A stretch of DNA of 64,000 nucleotides from Clostridiaceae bacterium (GTDB lineage: Bacteria > Bacillota > Clostridia > Clostridiales > Clostridiaceae), in the NCBI GenBank assembly GCA_902363375.1, contig CABIZX010000004.1, positions 237,390-301,389 on the forward strand, read 5' to 3'. Shown piece after piece: positions 52,343 to 61,931 of this stretch. Position 1 is the stretch's first letter, and every line of letters starts with the position of its first letter. The notes under the pieces were generated by a model that worked only from the letters and a program-made list of their open reading frames with translations, made no database searches and was not told where the DNA came from. The position numbers and the translations under genes are program-made.

Positions 52343-52412
52343 AAAAGGAGCCTTTGCAATGTAACCTAATATTATGTAAAATATTTAAGATACACTTTTC
52401 AAAAGCTCCTTT
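52343..52412 (+). terminator. Terminator after lepB
   Basis: AAAGGAGC and GCTCCTTT pair, with more pairing inside. The loop contains ATTATGTAAAATATTTAAGA (52371-52390), identical to a string in the hairpin after sodA. Confidence 0.75.
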
Positions 52413-52447
52413 ACTATTAAAAGTCATTTAATTTTATTCTAGTTCAC

Positions 52448-52957
52448 TTATAAAAATTTAGCCATTAATAATGTATTTTTATATTCATCTTTAATTTTTA
52501 TATTTTTATTCTTTCTTCCTTCTTCTATAAAACCGAATTTTTTATAAAGTGCTATAGCTGGTGTATTTTCTTCAAAAACCTCTAATTCAATTTTCTCAAC
52601 TTGATTTTCCTTACACCACTTTATAACCTCTTCCATTAACAAAGTTCCTATTTTTACCCCACTGTATTCCTTTAAAATTGTTATCCCGAAATCTGCAACA
52701 TGACTTGTCCTTTTAGTGCTTCCCCTTTGCAATGTAGTAGAACCTACTATTCTCCCATTCATATCTGCTACTAAAAATAAAGATGTTTTTTTAATATACT
52801 TTGCCTCGTCTTCAGCTGTTATGTCAAATTCATCTGGCTCCTTAGGAAAGAAACTTACCTCGCCCATTACTTGTTTAACTAGCATTACAATTTCATTAGC
52901 ATCTTCAACAGTTGCCTTTCTAATTGTAACTTCATTGCTACTTTTTATCTTTATCAT
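52448..52957 (-). CDS. GNAT-family acetyltransferase
   Basis: A 169-residue GNAT with 'VTIRKATVEDANEIVMLVKQ' at the start, 'HVADFGITILKEYSGVKIGT' holding the acetyl-CoA loop, and 'KIELEVFEENTPAIALYKKF' then 'GFIEEGRK'. The pattern resembles RimI/phosphinothricin-type enzymes; the substrate is unknown. It is convergent with lepB across a terminator. Confidence 0.88.
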   Translation of the reverse strand: MIKIKSSNEVTIRKATVEDANEIVMLVKQVMGEVSFFPKEPDEFDITAEDEAKYIKKTSLFLVADMNGRIVGSTTLQRGSTKRTSHVADFGITILKEYSGVKIGTLLMEEVIKWCKENQVEKIELEVFEENTPAIALYKKFGFIEEGRKNKNIKIKDEYKNTLLMAKFL

Positions 52958-53025
52958 AATTATAATTCCTCTCTACTATCCCCAAAATTTCTAATAATTC
53001 ACTCTTTGTATTACATTCATGAGTT

Positions 53026-53919
53026 TCAATCAAAAATCGATAATTGAACATCTTCCTTTTGATTTAACTTTTCTTTCATTGGTTTAGAGTAACTATTTGA
53101 TAAACCATATTTTTCTCTCAAAGCATTAACAGTTTTATATAAATTATTTTTATATTCTTTATCTGCTCCACCAGTTTTATATAAAAGTAACAATTCATCA
53201 TATATATTAGGAAATTCTTTTTTTATAAAATCTAAAAATATCTTTCTAGTAGTGCCTTTTAAATACAAGGTTCCCGGAAGAACGTAATCAACCCTACTTT
53301 CCTTAGCACTGGAGTATAATGAGTCTATATTATCAAAGGTATCCGTTATATAAGGAATGATTGGCATAAAATGAAGACCTGTAGAAGCATTAGTTTTGGA
53401 AAATTCCTTTAACATAGCAAATCGCTTTAAGGAGTTAACCCCATTTGGTTCAATTAGCTTTCTAATATCTTCATCCATAGAAGTAATTGTAGCAGCTATA
53501 TTTACATAAGTAATTCTAGAAAGTTCATCTATCAGATCATAATCTCTTAAAATTAAATCCGACTTAGTTGAAATAATACATGGTGTTTCATACTTTATCA
53601 TAAGTCTTAATATATTCGGCATAAGTTCATAATTAGCTTCTGCTGGTTGATAACTATCCGTTACCCCTCCAATATTCACAACTTCCCTTTTCCAAGAAGG
53701 GCTACTAATTTGCTTTTCTAATTGCTCAACTACATTAGTTTTTACATATATTTCTTCGAAGTATTTATCTGAATCTAAGTACTCATGTGAATACATAGCA
53801 TAACAATATTTACATCCATGTTCACAGCCTCGATATATGTTCAAATCCCAAGCAAAGGGTATTTTTCTTTTTAACTTATTACAAGCTATCTCACAAGTTA
53901 TTTCTTTGAACTTTATCAT
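53026..53919 (-). CDS. Radical SAM protein (SplB-like)
   Basis: A 297-residue radical SAM enzyme. The iron-sulfur motif is 'CEHGCKYCYAMYSHEYL' near residue 32. 'VNIGGVTDSYQPAEANYELM' and 'GLHFMPIIPYITDTFDNIDS' match the spore photoproduct lyase-like group often annotated as SPL family. There is no evidence here for the true photoproduct lyase active Cys. GAGGTGAATAA precedes the ATG. The reaction is unknown. Confidence 0.87.
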   Translation of the reverse strand: MIKFKEITCEIACNKLKRKIPFAWDLNIYRGCEHGCKYCYAMYSHEYLDSDKYFEEIYVKTNVVEQLEKQISSPSWKREVVNIGGVTDSYQPAEANYELMPNILRLMIKYETPCIISTKSDLILRDYDLIDELSRITYVNIAATITSMDEDIRKLIEPNGVNSLKRFAMLKEFSKTNASTGLHFMPIIPYITDTFDNIDSLYSSAKESRVDYVLPGTLYLKGTTRKIFLDFIKKEFPNIYDELLLLYKTGGADKEYKNNLYKTVNALREKYGLSNSYSKPMKEKLNQKEDVQLSIFD

Positions 53920-54139
53920 TTATTCACCTCATAATTTATAACTTTCTTCTCACTGTACCATAAATATACTATTATTCAATTTTTTAAACAATACATTCAT
54001 TTATTCAATACTAAATAAAGTTATGTATTATGTGACATTTACCTTATATGTGAAAAATTTCTTTGATCTAATTTCAAAATAAAATACCATAATAATCTAA
54101 TTTGAATATTATCATATTTTATAATCAATCCTATAAAAT

Positions 54140-54874
54140 CTATTTTTTTCTTGCTGAGATAAGTAACATCATCGGTCTGCGTAACTCGTCTTGCATTTCA
54201 TCATTATCCTTTAGCATGGATTCTTCTGGCATTGGTTCTATAAAACCTGTTATTTCAAATCCTGACATAATCAATCCATTCACATAGGTTGTTGTGGTTT
54301 TATGGTATTTTAAAACCTCTTCTCCTAAGAAGTTGGCTTTACGAATTCCTTCTGTAAAATATCTATCTACCGGCCAGTGTAGCTTTTTCCCTTGTTCATC
54401 ATAATGCCAGTCTTGAAGTCCTTGAGCCGTAAAAATTGGATGTTCCACTGAGAAAACAAACTCACCACCCTTTGGAAGACACTTATTTACTTTCTTACAT
54501 ATGTCATCAAAGGATTCTATGTAATGAAAAGCTAAAGAACTAATTACAACATCAAAGCTATTTGAATCATAATCTATATCTTCAATAGGTTTTACTATGT
54601 ATTCTATTAATGGAGATTTAGTCATCTCCTTTGCTTTTTTTATCATTTTTTCTGATATATCAATACCAACTACAGATTTTGCTCCTTGTTCAATCGCATA
54701 TCTACAATGCCATCCGAAACCACAACCTAAATCTAGGACACGTTTTTCATTAAAATCAGGTAGCATCTTTTTGAGTTCATGCCATTCCCCTGCTGCTTTT
54801 AATCCATTTACTGAGCGAGCCATTTGCTTATATTGATTGAAAAAGCTCTCATCATCATATCTATTTTCTTTCAT
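54140..54874 (-). CDS. SAM-dependent methyltransferase
   Basis: A 244-residue class I methyltransferase. Motif I is 'RVLDLGCGFGWHCRYAIEQG', followed by 'VVGIDISEKMIKKAKEM' and post-motif 'DVVISSLAFHYIESFDDI'. 'KCLPKGGEFVFSVEHPIFTA' is also typical. Domains such as 'GFIEPMPEESMLKDND' recall ubiquinone/sterol-type or small-molecule methyltransferases. The substrate is unknown. AAGGAGATGTTGAA precedes the ATG. Confidence 0.9.
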   Translation of the reverse strand: MKENRYDDESFFNQYKQMARSVNGLKAAGEWHELKKMLPDFNEKRVLDLGCGFGWHCRYAIEQGAKSVVGIDISEKMIKKAKEMTKSPLIEYIVKPIEDIDYDSNSFDVVISSLAFHYIESFDDICKKVNKCLPKGGEFVFSVEHPIFTAQGLQDWHYDEQGKKLHWPVDRYFTEGIRKANFLGEEVLKYHKTTTTYVNGLIMSGFEITGFIEPMPEESMLKDNDEMQDELRRPMMLLISARKK

Positions 54875-55019
54875 TTCAACATCTCCTTAAATCTAGTTGT
54901 TCTATAATTACCAATAAAATTTATAATAAAATTCTACCATATATGTAGCTTATGTTATTATATTTATAATAAATTAACTATATTATTTTCATATATTATA
55001 AAATTGAGGAGTTAATTTT

Positions 55020-55142
55020 ATGGATATTACAATATATATACCTCTAATTTTGTGTTCTTCAACATATACAAAATTTTTTATCACTCTTCTCCTGCTTTGT
55101 TTTAGAGTTGTTCTACCGAAACTTTATACGACTAAAATTTAA
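55020..55142 (+). CDS. 40-residue hydrophobic peptide
   Basis: GAGGAG lies eight bases before the ATG of a 40-residue frame ('MDITIYIPLILCSSTYTKFF' then 'ITLLLLCFRVVLPKLYTTKI'). It has one or two hydrophobic segments and a basic end. It stands alone in a 450-base intergenic region upstream of pepP. Could be a small membrane protein or chance. Confidence 0.4.
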   Translation: MDITIYIPLILCSSTYTKFFITLLLLCFRVVLPKLYTTKI

Positions 55143-55327
55143 TATTAACTTTCATTATATATTACTATAACTATAATTCAATTTATATTTGTGAACATTT
55201 TTTATTTTTCTGTTAATGTAATCATTTACTATAGAATGTAATTGATGTATATTATATATGTAAATAATTATTTTTTATAAATTAACCTTATCTAGTTATC
55301 TATTATGTAATGAAAGGATTTGTGGAG

Positions 55328-56581
55328 ATGAATAAAGATTTTTTCAAGAAAAATAGGATGAAGCTATCGATGGAATTAGCTAATGGGTCAATATTAATAA
55401 TGTTTGCTGGAAAAGCACCAAAGAAGTCAAATGACTATAATTATAAATTCACCCCAAACAGAAACTTCTATTATCTATGTGGAATTGATGAAGAGCTTAT
55501 AAATCTTGTAGTCATTAAAGATAGAAGTGGAAATATAGAAGAAAGACTTTATATCAGAGAATATGATGAGAAGAGCGCTAAATGGGTTGGAAAAAGCATT
55601 AGTCTAGACAAAGCTAAAAAGATATCAGGAATAGATGATATTAGATACTTAGAAGATTTTAAAAGCGACTTAAATGGTCTAATTTCAACTAAAAATTTAA
55701 CTCATATATATCTAGATTTAGAGAAAGATTCCTATGAAGATAACTTAACTCCTAACGGTTTCTTTGCAAAAGATCTAAAAGAAAGATACTCTCAAATTTT
55801 CGTGCATAATGTATATCCTAAGTTATGTATTCTAAGAATGTGTAAGGAAAAAGAAGAAATTAAAAAAATTAAAATTGCTATAGACAAAACACGCTTAGGA
55901 ATAGAGGCCATGATGAAGAATGCTAAACCTAATATGATGGAATATCAACTTGAATCTTACTTTGACTTTGAGTTAAAAAATAATGGTGTAAAAGACTTCT
56001 CATTTCCAAGCATAATTGCAAGTGGACAAAATGGAACAATCCTACATTATGAAGATAACAATTGTGAAATTGAAGATGATTCTTTAGTTCTATGTGATGT
56101 TGGCGCTGCTTGGAATTATTATCACGGAGATATAACAAGAACCTTCCCTATTAACGGCAAATTCACTGAAAGACAAAAACAAATATATAATGTAGTTTTA
56201 AATGCTGAGTTAGAAACTATAAAAGCCCTTAGACCTGGACATACCTTTATATCTATAAATGAAGTTACAAAAAAATCTTTAGCTGATGGATTAATTGAAC
56301 TTGGTATAATGAAGGATGAAAGTGAATTATCTAATTACTACTATCACCAAGTAAGTCACCATCTTGGATTAGATACCCATGATGTAGAAGATTATGATGC
56401 CCCATTTGAAGAAGGCATGGTACTAACAGTTGAGCCTGGACTATATTTATCAGAAGAAGGTATCGGCATAAGAATAGAAGATGATGTTGTTATAACTAAG
56501 AATGGTTGCAAGGTTTTATCCGATGGAATTATAAAAACTATTGAAGATATTGAAGAATTTATGAAAAGTGCTAAAAAGTAA
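55328..56581 (+). CDS. pepP: Xaa-Pro aminopeptidase (M24)
   Basis: About 417 residues. An N-terminal creatinase-type domain ('MFAGKAPKKSNDYNYKFTPN', 'FYYLCGIDEE') is followed by the pita-bread domain with metal ligands: Asp in 'LVLCDVGAAWNYYHGDITRT', His in 'YHQVSHHLGLDTHD', and Glu residues in 'VLTVEPGLYL' and 'GIGIRIEDDVV'. It removes N-terminal residues before proline. ATG 55328 is chosen because AAAGGA lies nine bases upstream. A strong terminator follows. Confidence 0.93.
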   Translation: MNKDFFKKNRMKLSMELANGSILIMFAGKAPKKSNDYNYKFTPNRNFYYLCGIDEELINLVVIKDRSGNIEERLYIREYDEKSAKWVGKSISLDKAKKISGIDDIRYLEDFKSDLNGLISTKNLTHIYLDLEKDSYEDNLTPNGFFAKDLKERYSQIFVHNVYPKLCILRMCKEKEEIKKIKIAIDKTRLGIEAMMKNAKPNMMEYQLESYFDFELKNNGVKDFSFPSIIASGQNGTILHYEDNNCEIEDDSLVLCDVGAAWNYYHGDITRTFPINGKFTERQKQIYNVVLNAELETIKALRPGHTFISINEVTKKSLADGLIELGIMKDESELSNYYYHQVSHHLGLDTHDVEDYDAPFEEGMVLTVEPGLYLSEEGIGIRIEDDVVITKNGCKVLSDGIIKTIEDIEEFMKSAKK

Positions 56582-56633
56582 AATGTATTTTATATAGAAA
56601 TTAATAAAAATAATAGATTTACCTAAATAAAAG

Positions 56634-56673
56634 AGAGAAGATAAATATACTTAACTGTAGATTTATCTTCTCT
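56634..56673 (+). terminator. Terminator of pepP
   Basis: AGAGAAGATAAAT and ATTTATCTTCTCT form a perfect 13-bp stem, followed by a T-rich tract. Confidence 0.85.
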
Positions 56674-56838
56674 TACTTTTTATGTATTACTCTTTATTTC
56701 ATTGCATAATTTCTAAATAAATTTCCAAAAGTTTTGTTTGATATATCTGTAAACCCTCTAGGTGTAGAGTATTCACTTTCTAATATAAGTATATTCTCGC
56801 ATATGCTACACAAAATAAGTTTGAAAGGAGGTTCTGTG

Positions 56839-57156
56839 ATGAAAAAAATAGTTACTATATTCTTAGTTTTATTAGGTTTATTTTTAAATGCAATGATAAT
56901 GCCAACCGTATTGGCTGATAATCTCTTTAATGAGGGTGTTTATAAATCAGAGGATTTCAATTTTTCTCCAAATAATGCCTATACAATTCAAAACGTTTCA
57001 TCAACAGATAGTGTTTATATAATCCTGTTTGATGAAAATCAGTTAGGAATTCAGGCTATGCGTTTAGAGCCTAAATCTGGAAAATATAATTTACTTCCAC
57101 TTAAACCTGACTATAGAATTGTTATAGTTGGTAACGGCCAAGTATATATATCTTAA
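56839..57156 (+). CDS. Small secreted protein of unknown function
   Basis: A 105-residue protein with a signal peptide ('VTIFLVLLGLFLNAMIM' then 'TVLADNL', cleaved near residue 28) and a beta-rich mature part ('YKSEDFNFSPNNAYTIQNVS', 'RIVIVGNGQVYIS'). AAAGGAGG lies seven bases before ATG 56839. A reading from 56734 would add DNA ahead of the ribosome site and is rejected. No family recognised. A terminator follows directly. Confidence 0.75.
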   Translation: MKKIVTIFLVLLGLFLNAMIMPTVLADNLFNEGVYKSEDFNFSPNNAYTIQNVSSTDSVYIILFDENQLGIQAMRLEPKSGKYNLLPLKPDYRIVIVGNGQVYIS

Positions 57157-57182
57157 AGAACACTATGTGGGTGTTCTTTTTT
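57156..57182 (+). terminator. Terminator after the small secreted protein
   Basis: AAAGAACAC and GTGTTCTTT form a short stem ending in T6. The second T-run hairpin at 57213-57250 serves the opposite strand. Confidence 0.75.
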
Positions 57183-57212
57183 ATATGTGTGAATTTAATT
57201 AACAATTAATAA

Positions 57213-57250
57213 AAATACCGCCCATCTTATTTTAAGAATAGGCGATATTT
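57213..57250 (-). terminator. Terminator of the HD-domain gene
   Basis: AAATACCGCC pairs with GGCGATATTT with one mismatch; the minus strand continues TTTTTATT. Confidence 0.65.
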
Positions 57251-57273
57251 CTTATTACTCATTTTGCTGCTTA

Positions 57274-57882
57274 TTATTTAAAAGTATTTTCTTTAACATT
57301 AGGAAGAATCTCGTAAATTGAACATCCAATTTTCTCTTCAAAATACTCTTTTATTTCAAATGTTTTCTTCCATCTTGGAATAGTATATTCTTGTACACCA
57401 TACCTACAAGCAACATCAACAAATCTTTTCTCAAGTAAGCAAAATCCTGTTGGTAAAGCTAGGGCATCACATAATTGTACTAACAAATCATAATCATCAT
57501 AAACAACGGAATTAATAATAGCTTCAGTCATTTCATACTCTTCTTTTGTAGTATCCCATTTACCTATTGATGATTTAATATCTTGTATCATAAATGAGTG
57601 CGTTACACAAATTCTAGCTACTTCATCGTAACCTAATTCCATACAATATTTATATCCAGCAATCATATGGCGTTCTGCAACCACTCCAACTCGTCTACCT
57701 ATATCATGCAATAAACCAAGAATATAAGCTTTCTCTTCATCTAAATTGAGACAATACGATGCTATATTTTTACAAGCCAAGGCTACGAATTCTGAATGCT
57801 GCTTCCATTGTCCAGGATTCAGTTTTTCACCTTCTTCAAGAATTTTTATAGCAGTCTTTTTATCAGGATACTTTTTACACAT
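57274..57882 (-). CDS. HD-domain phosphohydrolase-like protein
   Basis: A 202-residue protein with the HD pattern 'HSEFVALACKNIA', 'ILGLLHDIGRRVG', 'AERHMIAGYKY' and 'CVTHSFMIQDIKSS', then Asp in 'LVQLCDALALPTG'. The metal-binding residues look intact, so it should hydrolyse a phosphoester, perhaps a nucleotide. The substrate is unknown. AAGGAGATTAAA precedes the ATG. Upstream lies a short decayed fragment. Confidence 0.85.
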   Translation of the reverse strand: MCKKYPDKKTAIKILEEGEKLNPGQWKQHSEFVALACKNIASYCLNLDEEKAYILGLLHDIGRRVGVVAERHMIAGYKYCMELGYDEVARICVTHSFMIQDIKSSIGKWDTTKEEYEMTEAIINSVVYDDYDLLVQLCDALALPTGFCLLEKRFVDVACRYGVQEYTIPRWKKTFEIKEYFEEKIGCSIYEILPNVKENTFK

Positions 57883-58037
57883 TTTAATCTCCTTTTCTTA
57901 ATATCTAAAGTTTTAATTTATATTAACTTGTCCATTTAGCAACTTCATTGAATTATCAAAATGAATACCAGACATATCATCTACTCTTGCAATATATATT
58001 TATTAACCCCATCAATTTCACACCACATAGTGCTGCC

Positions 58038-58520
58038 TTATATCTTTCTACTAACCTGCAAATCAAATTCTGGCTTTGTAACATATGCTAAGTATTGGAC
58101 ATTCCCATCAAAATCTAAATAAGCTTGAAATCTTTGACGAATGGCTGGTGTTGTAATCATATCAAGAGCTTCCTCTTTCTTTACCCAACATGATTCTGAA
58201 TTCTCATCTGAAATACATAAATCACCATCTACAAATGTACAGATAAAATCCATCATTACCTTTGTAGGTACTGTTTTAACTCCATTATAGCCTGCGTGAG
58301 TTGCTGTATTTGAAGAAATGGCAAAAAGTTTCTTTACTGTAACATTAATTCCGCTTTCTTCTTTTATTTCTCTTACCACTGCTTCAATAACATTTTCTCC
58401 CACTTCAACTTGACCACCTGGAAAAACCCATCCACCATGATGAGTTTTAACTAATAAAATCTCTCCATTATCATTTTCAACTACGCCTGCCCCTGTAACA
58501 ATATGTGTTGGAATAATCAT
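58038..58520 (-). CDS. NUDIX hydrolase
   Basis: A 160-residue protein with the Nudix box 'GGQVEVGENVIEAVVREIKE' continuing 'ESGI', matching GX5EX7REUXEEXGU. It would cleave a nucleoside diphosphate linked to some other group. The exact substrate is not readable. GGAGTGATATTATATG precedes the start. Confidence 0.92.
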   Translation of the reverse strand: MIIPTHIVTGAGVVENDNGEILLVKTHHGGWVFPGGQVEVGENVIEAVVREIKEESGINVTVKKLFAISSNTATHAGYNGVKTVPTKVMMDFICTFVDGDLCISDENSESCWVKKEEALDMITTPAIRQRFQAYLDFDGNVQYLAYVTKPEFDLQVSRKI

Positions 58521-58568
58521 ATAATATCACTCCTCAATTACCTTCTAATTATCACTTTACATAATATT

Positions 58569-59777
58569 CTAAACTCTTATTTTTCTCCATGAACTTTCTT
58601 CCAATCCATCTGCTTTTAAATACTTACAAAATCTTTCAATACATTCCTTAACAGCCTCTATAGCTTCTTCTGTCACTTGGTAGTTGTCTTCCCACCACCA
58701 ATTCTTTATTATTAATGACTCATTTCCTCTATGCATTTCAGGCTCAAATCTCGCTACAAGCTGATCTCCATATAGAACAGGTAATACATAATAGCCATAC
58801 TGCCTTTTTGAAGCTGGCTTATAGACTTCCCAGCTATACTGAAAGTCAAAAATATCTTTAACTAATTTTCTATCCCAAAGAAGATTATCAAGGGGTGCTA
58901 AAAAGCTTACTCTCTTTGGACTCTCACCTTGAATACTATTTAATAATTCAATATCTTCAGACCTGATATAAAAAGTTTCCTTTAATCCATCTACTTCTAT
59001 AAGGGTTATTTCCCCTTCTTCAAGAATCTCACTTAATATCCTCTTTCTGAGGCTTTTATTAGATACAAAATGACCAAGCCATCCTTCTCCATTTCTCTCC
59101 CAATAGATTCCTATACTTCCTATTCTTCTTTTAAAATACCATTTATAAAAATCATCATCACTTCTAAATGGCTCCTTCATCTCTAGAATTTCTCTAGGTA
59201 ATAGCTTTTCCACGAAATCATAGACCTTCTGAGTATTCTTCTTTTCTTTAATACCTAAAATCCCGCTATTCCACATATAATCCATAGCAGCACTAGAAAG
59301 CTTACCATGACCCCATACGCCACTTTCTACGCGTCCAAGGTCTAACTTTGAGGGCATCGTAGCACCACTTTTTTCTATATATTTTTTTACTTCATCTACG
59401 TAATTAATTGCTTCATCTGAATTTCTATGGTGTAGTACCCTCTCAACTTCTTCTGTCCTTTTTAATCTAACTCTTTCAAAATAAGGCCAATCTTTAACAG
59501 AGTATATAGCCATCATTTTATCCCAGCCATCTATTAGCTCTCTTTGCTCATAAAGAAGACTTTCTAACATTTTAGGTGTATAATCATCAATTCTTGATTG
59601 AAGTACAAGGTCCGCATTTCTGCCTACCATATTTAAAGGATCATATTGTATGCATCCTACTCTACTTATAAACTCCTTGATTCCCTTTTCACCGTTAAAT
59701 GGCTTCGTCCCATGTAAACCTTGATACACCACCAAGAACTTTCTTAGTTCTTCCTTAGTCATATTAATTTTTTTCAT
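58569..59777 (-). CDS. YcaQ/AlkX-type DNA glycosylase-like winged-helix protein
   Basis: A 402-residue HTH_42 protein. It contains the characteristic 'GCIQYDPLNMVGRNADLVLQ' near residue 36-55, with the QxD catalytic motif of the YcaQ branch, and later winged-helix repeats ('GVWGHGKLSSAAMDYMW', 'FEPEMHRGNESLIIK'). YcaQ/AlkZ-like enzymes unhook interstrand crosslinks or remove alkylated bases. Activity is inferred from the motif. AGGAAAAAA precedes the ATG, 20 bases after the preceding gene, and the gene may share an operon with the RNA-ligase-like gene upstream. Confidence 0.85.
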   Translation of the reverse strand: MKKINMTKEELRKFLVVYQGLHGTKPFNGEKGIKEFISRVGCIQYDPLNMVGRNADLVLQSRIDDYTPKMLESLLYEQRELIDGWDKMMAIYSVKDWPYFERVRLKRTEEVERVLHHRNSDEAINYVDEVKKYIEKSGATMPSKLDLGRVESGVWGHGKLSSAAMDYMWNSGILGIKEKKNTQKVYDFVEKLLPREILEMKEPFRSDDDFYKWYFKRRIGSIGIYWERNGEGWLGHFVSNKSLRKRILSEILEEGEITLIEVDGLKETFYIRSEDIELLNSIQGESPKRVSFLAPLDNLLWDRKLVKDIFDFQYSWEVYKPASKRQYGYYVLPVLYGDQLVARFEPEMHRGNESLIIKNWWWEDNYQVTEEAIEAVKECIERFCKYLKADGLEESSWRKIRV

Positions 59778-59797
59778 ATTTTTTTCCTCACTATTTT

Positions 59798-60343
59798 TTA
59801 TATAAGATTTAACTTATGAACCTTAAGTTCCTTTACTGGCATTGTGATCTCAACAAAACCAATTTCCTCATATCTACTATTTTCAATGACTTGATAATTT
59901 TCAATAACGTGTCTTGTTGCCTCTATTAATGCAGATTTTTCACCTTCACTACCTAACATAACTGCACAATGTGGAACCCACTGTCCAGCAGTATAATATT
60001 CCCATCCACTGTGATCACAGAAATCAAAAGCTTTGTGTACTCTTTTATGTAAGCTTATTAATTCATCACATACCACTGGTGCAAGATATACAGTTTTTGT
60101 ATTATTAAAAATTCCTATACTAGATAATAAAGCTTTGAAATGCTTTGTCTCCTTAGCAATTTTTTTTAATATCTGGTCACATTTTTCAATATCTATATCA
60201 TTAAAAATAGCTATTGTAATGTGAGGACGAGTTTTCCACTCTAAATATTTTTTGCTTATGCCTTCCTTGGCAATACCTTCAGCTAGTTTAATGATTTTTT
60301 CTTCTGTATCCTTATCAAAATATAATTCTATTGCATATTTCAT
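59798..60343 (-). CDS. 2'-5' RNA ligase-like (2H phosphoesterase) protein
   Basis: A 181-residue protein with the two HxT/S-like motifs of the 2H superfamily: 'RPHITIAIF' near residue 40 and 'VPHCAVML' near 128. The second is HCA rather than HxT/S, so activity may be changed. It would hydrolyse cyclic phosphodiesters of RNA or nucleotides. GAGGAGAAAAAG precedes the ATG. It is followed 20 bases on by the YcaQ-like gene, possibly one repair-related unit. Confidence 0.87.
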   Translation of the reverse strand: MKYAIELYFDKDTEEKIIKLAEGIAKEGISKKYLEWKTRPHITIAIFNDIDIEKCDQILKKIAKETKHFKALLSSIGIFNNTKTVYLAPVVCDELISLHKRVHKAFDFCDHSGWEYYTAGQWVPHCAVMLGSEGEKSALIEATRHVIENYQVIENSRYEEIGFVEITMPVKELKVHKLNLI

Positions 60344-60529
60344 CTTTTTCTCCTCTACAGATATAAATAATTCTCACACTATCCAGATAATAACTTCATT
60401 AAATTCATATAATTAAATGTTATATAACTCTTTATATAGTTTTTTTAAAATTTAAAATAGTTATGTAGTTTCATATTTGAATATTAAACATACGAATCAC
60501 CTTACACTTCCCCAATAGCTGTATAAAAA

Positions 60530-61078
60530 TCACAACTCTTCATTAATTAAAGCGTAGTGCAGATGATCTTTCCATTCACCATTAACTTCTAAAATCTTAT
60601 TTGCTATACCCTCATATATAAAACCTGATTTCTCCAGAATTTTTATAGATGGCTTATTATTTTCCATGACATTAGCTTCAATTCTATGTATTTCATATTC
60701 TTTAAACATAATCGTAATTCCAGCTCTAATTGCCTCTGTCATTATACCTTTATTAGCAATATCTTTATCTGATTTATATCCAATATGACAGGATAAGAAG
60801 ACGTAAGGAACAATATTATAAAAGGTAACTTGTCCAATAATACTATTGTGATTATCCTTAGCAAATACCCAAAGTTTTAAGAGACTTCTATCCTTAATAT
60901 ATTTAAAATCTCCCTTTAATTCTTGTTTCTGATAATCAATTGTATAAAACTCATCCTTTCTTTGTGGTTCAAACTCACTAAAAAATTCTTTATTCCTCAC
61001 CAAGTAATCTAATACTTTATCAGCTTCACTTTCATCTAATACCCTTAAAATTAATCTATCTGTTTCTATTTTCTTCAA
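60530..61078 (-). CDS. GNAT acetyltransferase (RimJ/RimL-like)
   Basis: A 182-residue GNAT of the ribosomal-protein or antibiotic N-acetyltransferase group: 'RLILRVLDESEADKVLDYLV', 'ISSHIGYKSD'-like strand, 'IEANVMENNKPSIKILEKSG' and 'FIYEGIAN'. The start overlaps the end of the S51 peptidase gene by four bases (ATGA), so the two are translationally coupled. Confidence 0.88.
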   Translation of the reverse strand: MKKIETDRLILRVLDESEADKVLDYLVRNKEFFSEFEPQRKDEFYTIDYQKQELKGDFKYIKDRSLLKLWVFAKDNHNSIIGQVTFYNIVPYVFLSCHIGYKSDKDIANKGIMTEAIRAGITIMFKEYEIHRIEANVMENNKPSIKILEKSGFIYEGIANKILEVNGEWKDHLHYALINEEL

Positions 61079-61746
61079 AGTATCCCACCCTTAAATATCT
61101 CTACATCCCCAAGCAGTGTAATTCTTTCATTATCAACAATTATTCCTCCAGCATCTTTAATTGCATATACTATATCTATTTTTTCATTTAATACTTTATT
61201 TATAGAGTATTTTTGTATTTCTGTTTCTTCATAATGAACTTCGATATTAAAATTTTTAATTAAGTTTAATCCCTTATTATAAGAGAATGTATTATAATCT
61301 TTATCAGGAGTAATATGGTATTCTGATGTCTGAATCATTGCCCCAGCACTACTTCCAATGATGATTCCTTTAAAATTTTCTATTTCACTTACTAATCCAA
61401 ACTCTTTTAAACGACACATCATTTTATCCGGTAAGCCTCCTGTAAAAAATATTATGTCACTATTCTTTACTTTTTCTTTTGCTTCTTCCTTTGTATCCTT
61501 AAAATAATTTATCCATTTTATATTTTCTTCTTTAATTCCATAGCTTAAAAATGGTAAAACAACGTTTTTGTAATACATTCCATAGCCTTTATTATAGGCA
61601 TCTTGCCATTCCGTATCATTACTTATTTTTTTCCCAAATGAAAATGGTATTATTAAAACTTTACCATTAAAGTTCATATATTTTTTTACTTCATTCTTTG
61701 CCCATTGTTCATGAAAATTGTATAAACTAAATAACATATTAACCAT
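61075..61746 (-). CDS. Peptidase S51 / peptidase E-like protein
   Basis: About 223 residues. It shows the class I glutamine amidotransferase-like fold with catalytic Ser in 'GIIIGSSAGAMIQTS', preceded by 'SDIIFFTGGLPDKMM'. S51 dipeptidases cut Asp-X bonds; cyanophycinase-like functions are alternatives. ATG 61746 has GGGGG upstream by seven to eight bases and is preferred over 61761. It is coupled to the RimJ/L-like GNAT gene. Confidence 0.82.
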   Translation of the reverse strand: MVNMLFSLYNFHEQWAKNEVKKYMNFNGKVLIIPFSFGKKISNDTEWQDAYNKGYGMYYKNVVLPFLSYGIKEENIKWINYFKDTKEEAKEKVKNSDIIFFTGGLPDKMMCRLKEFGLVSEIENFKGIIIGSSAGAMIQTSEYHITPDKDYNTFSYNKGLNLIKNFNIEVHYEETEIQKYSINKVLNEKIDIVYAIKDAGGIIVDNERITLLGDVEIFKGGIL

Positions 61747-61931
61747 TAGTATTTCCCCCATAGATTTTATATAATTCTATTATATAAATTTTACCATGTA
61801 AATTTTTCTAAGACAAACAATTTCTGCTATGCATTAACTTTTTAATAATATAATTTTATTTATATAACATAATATTTGGAACTACTTTAATCACCATAGA
61901 ATAATATGATAAATAAATAAGTTTTGGAGAT

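Noticed and set aside
57905..58025. Short gene-like stretch between the HD and NUDIX genes
   Set aside because: It reads as two frames ('CEIDGVNKYILQE' and 'VDDMSGIHFDNSMKLLNGQ') split by a stop, with no start or recognised family, so at most an old remnant.
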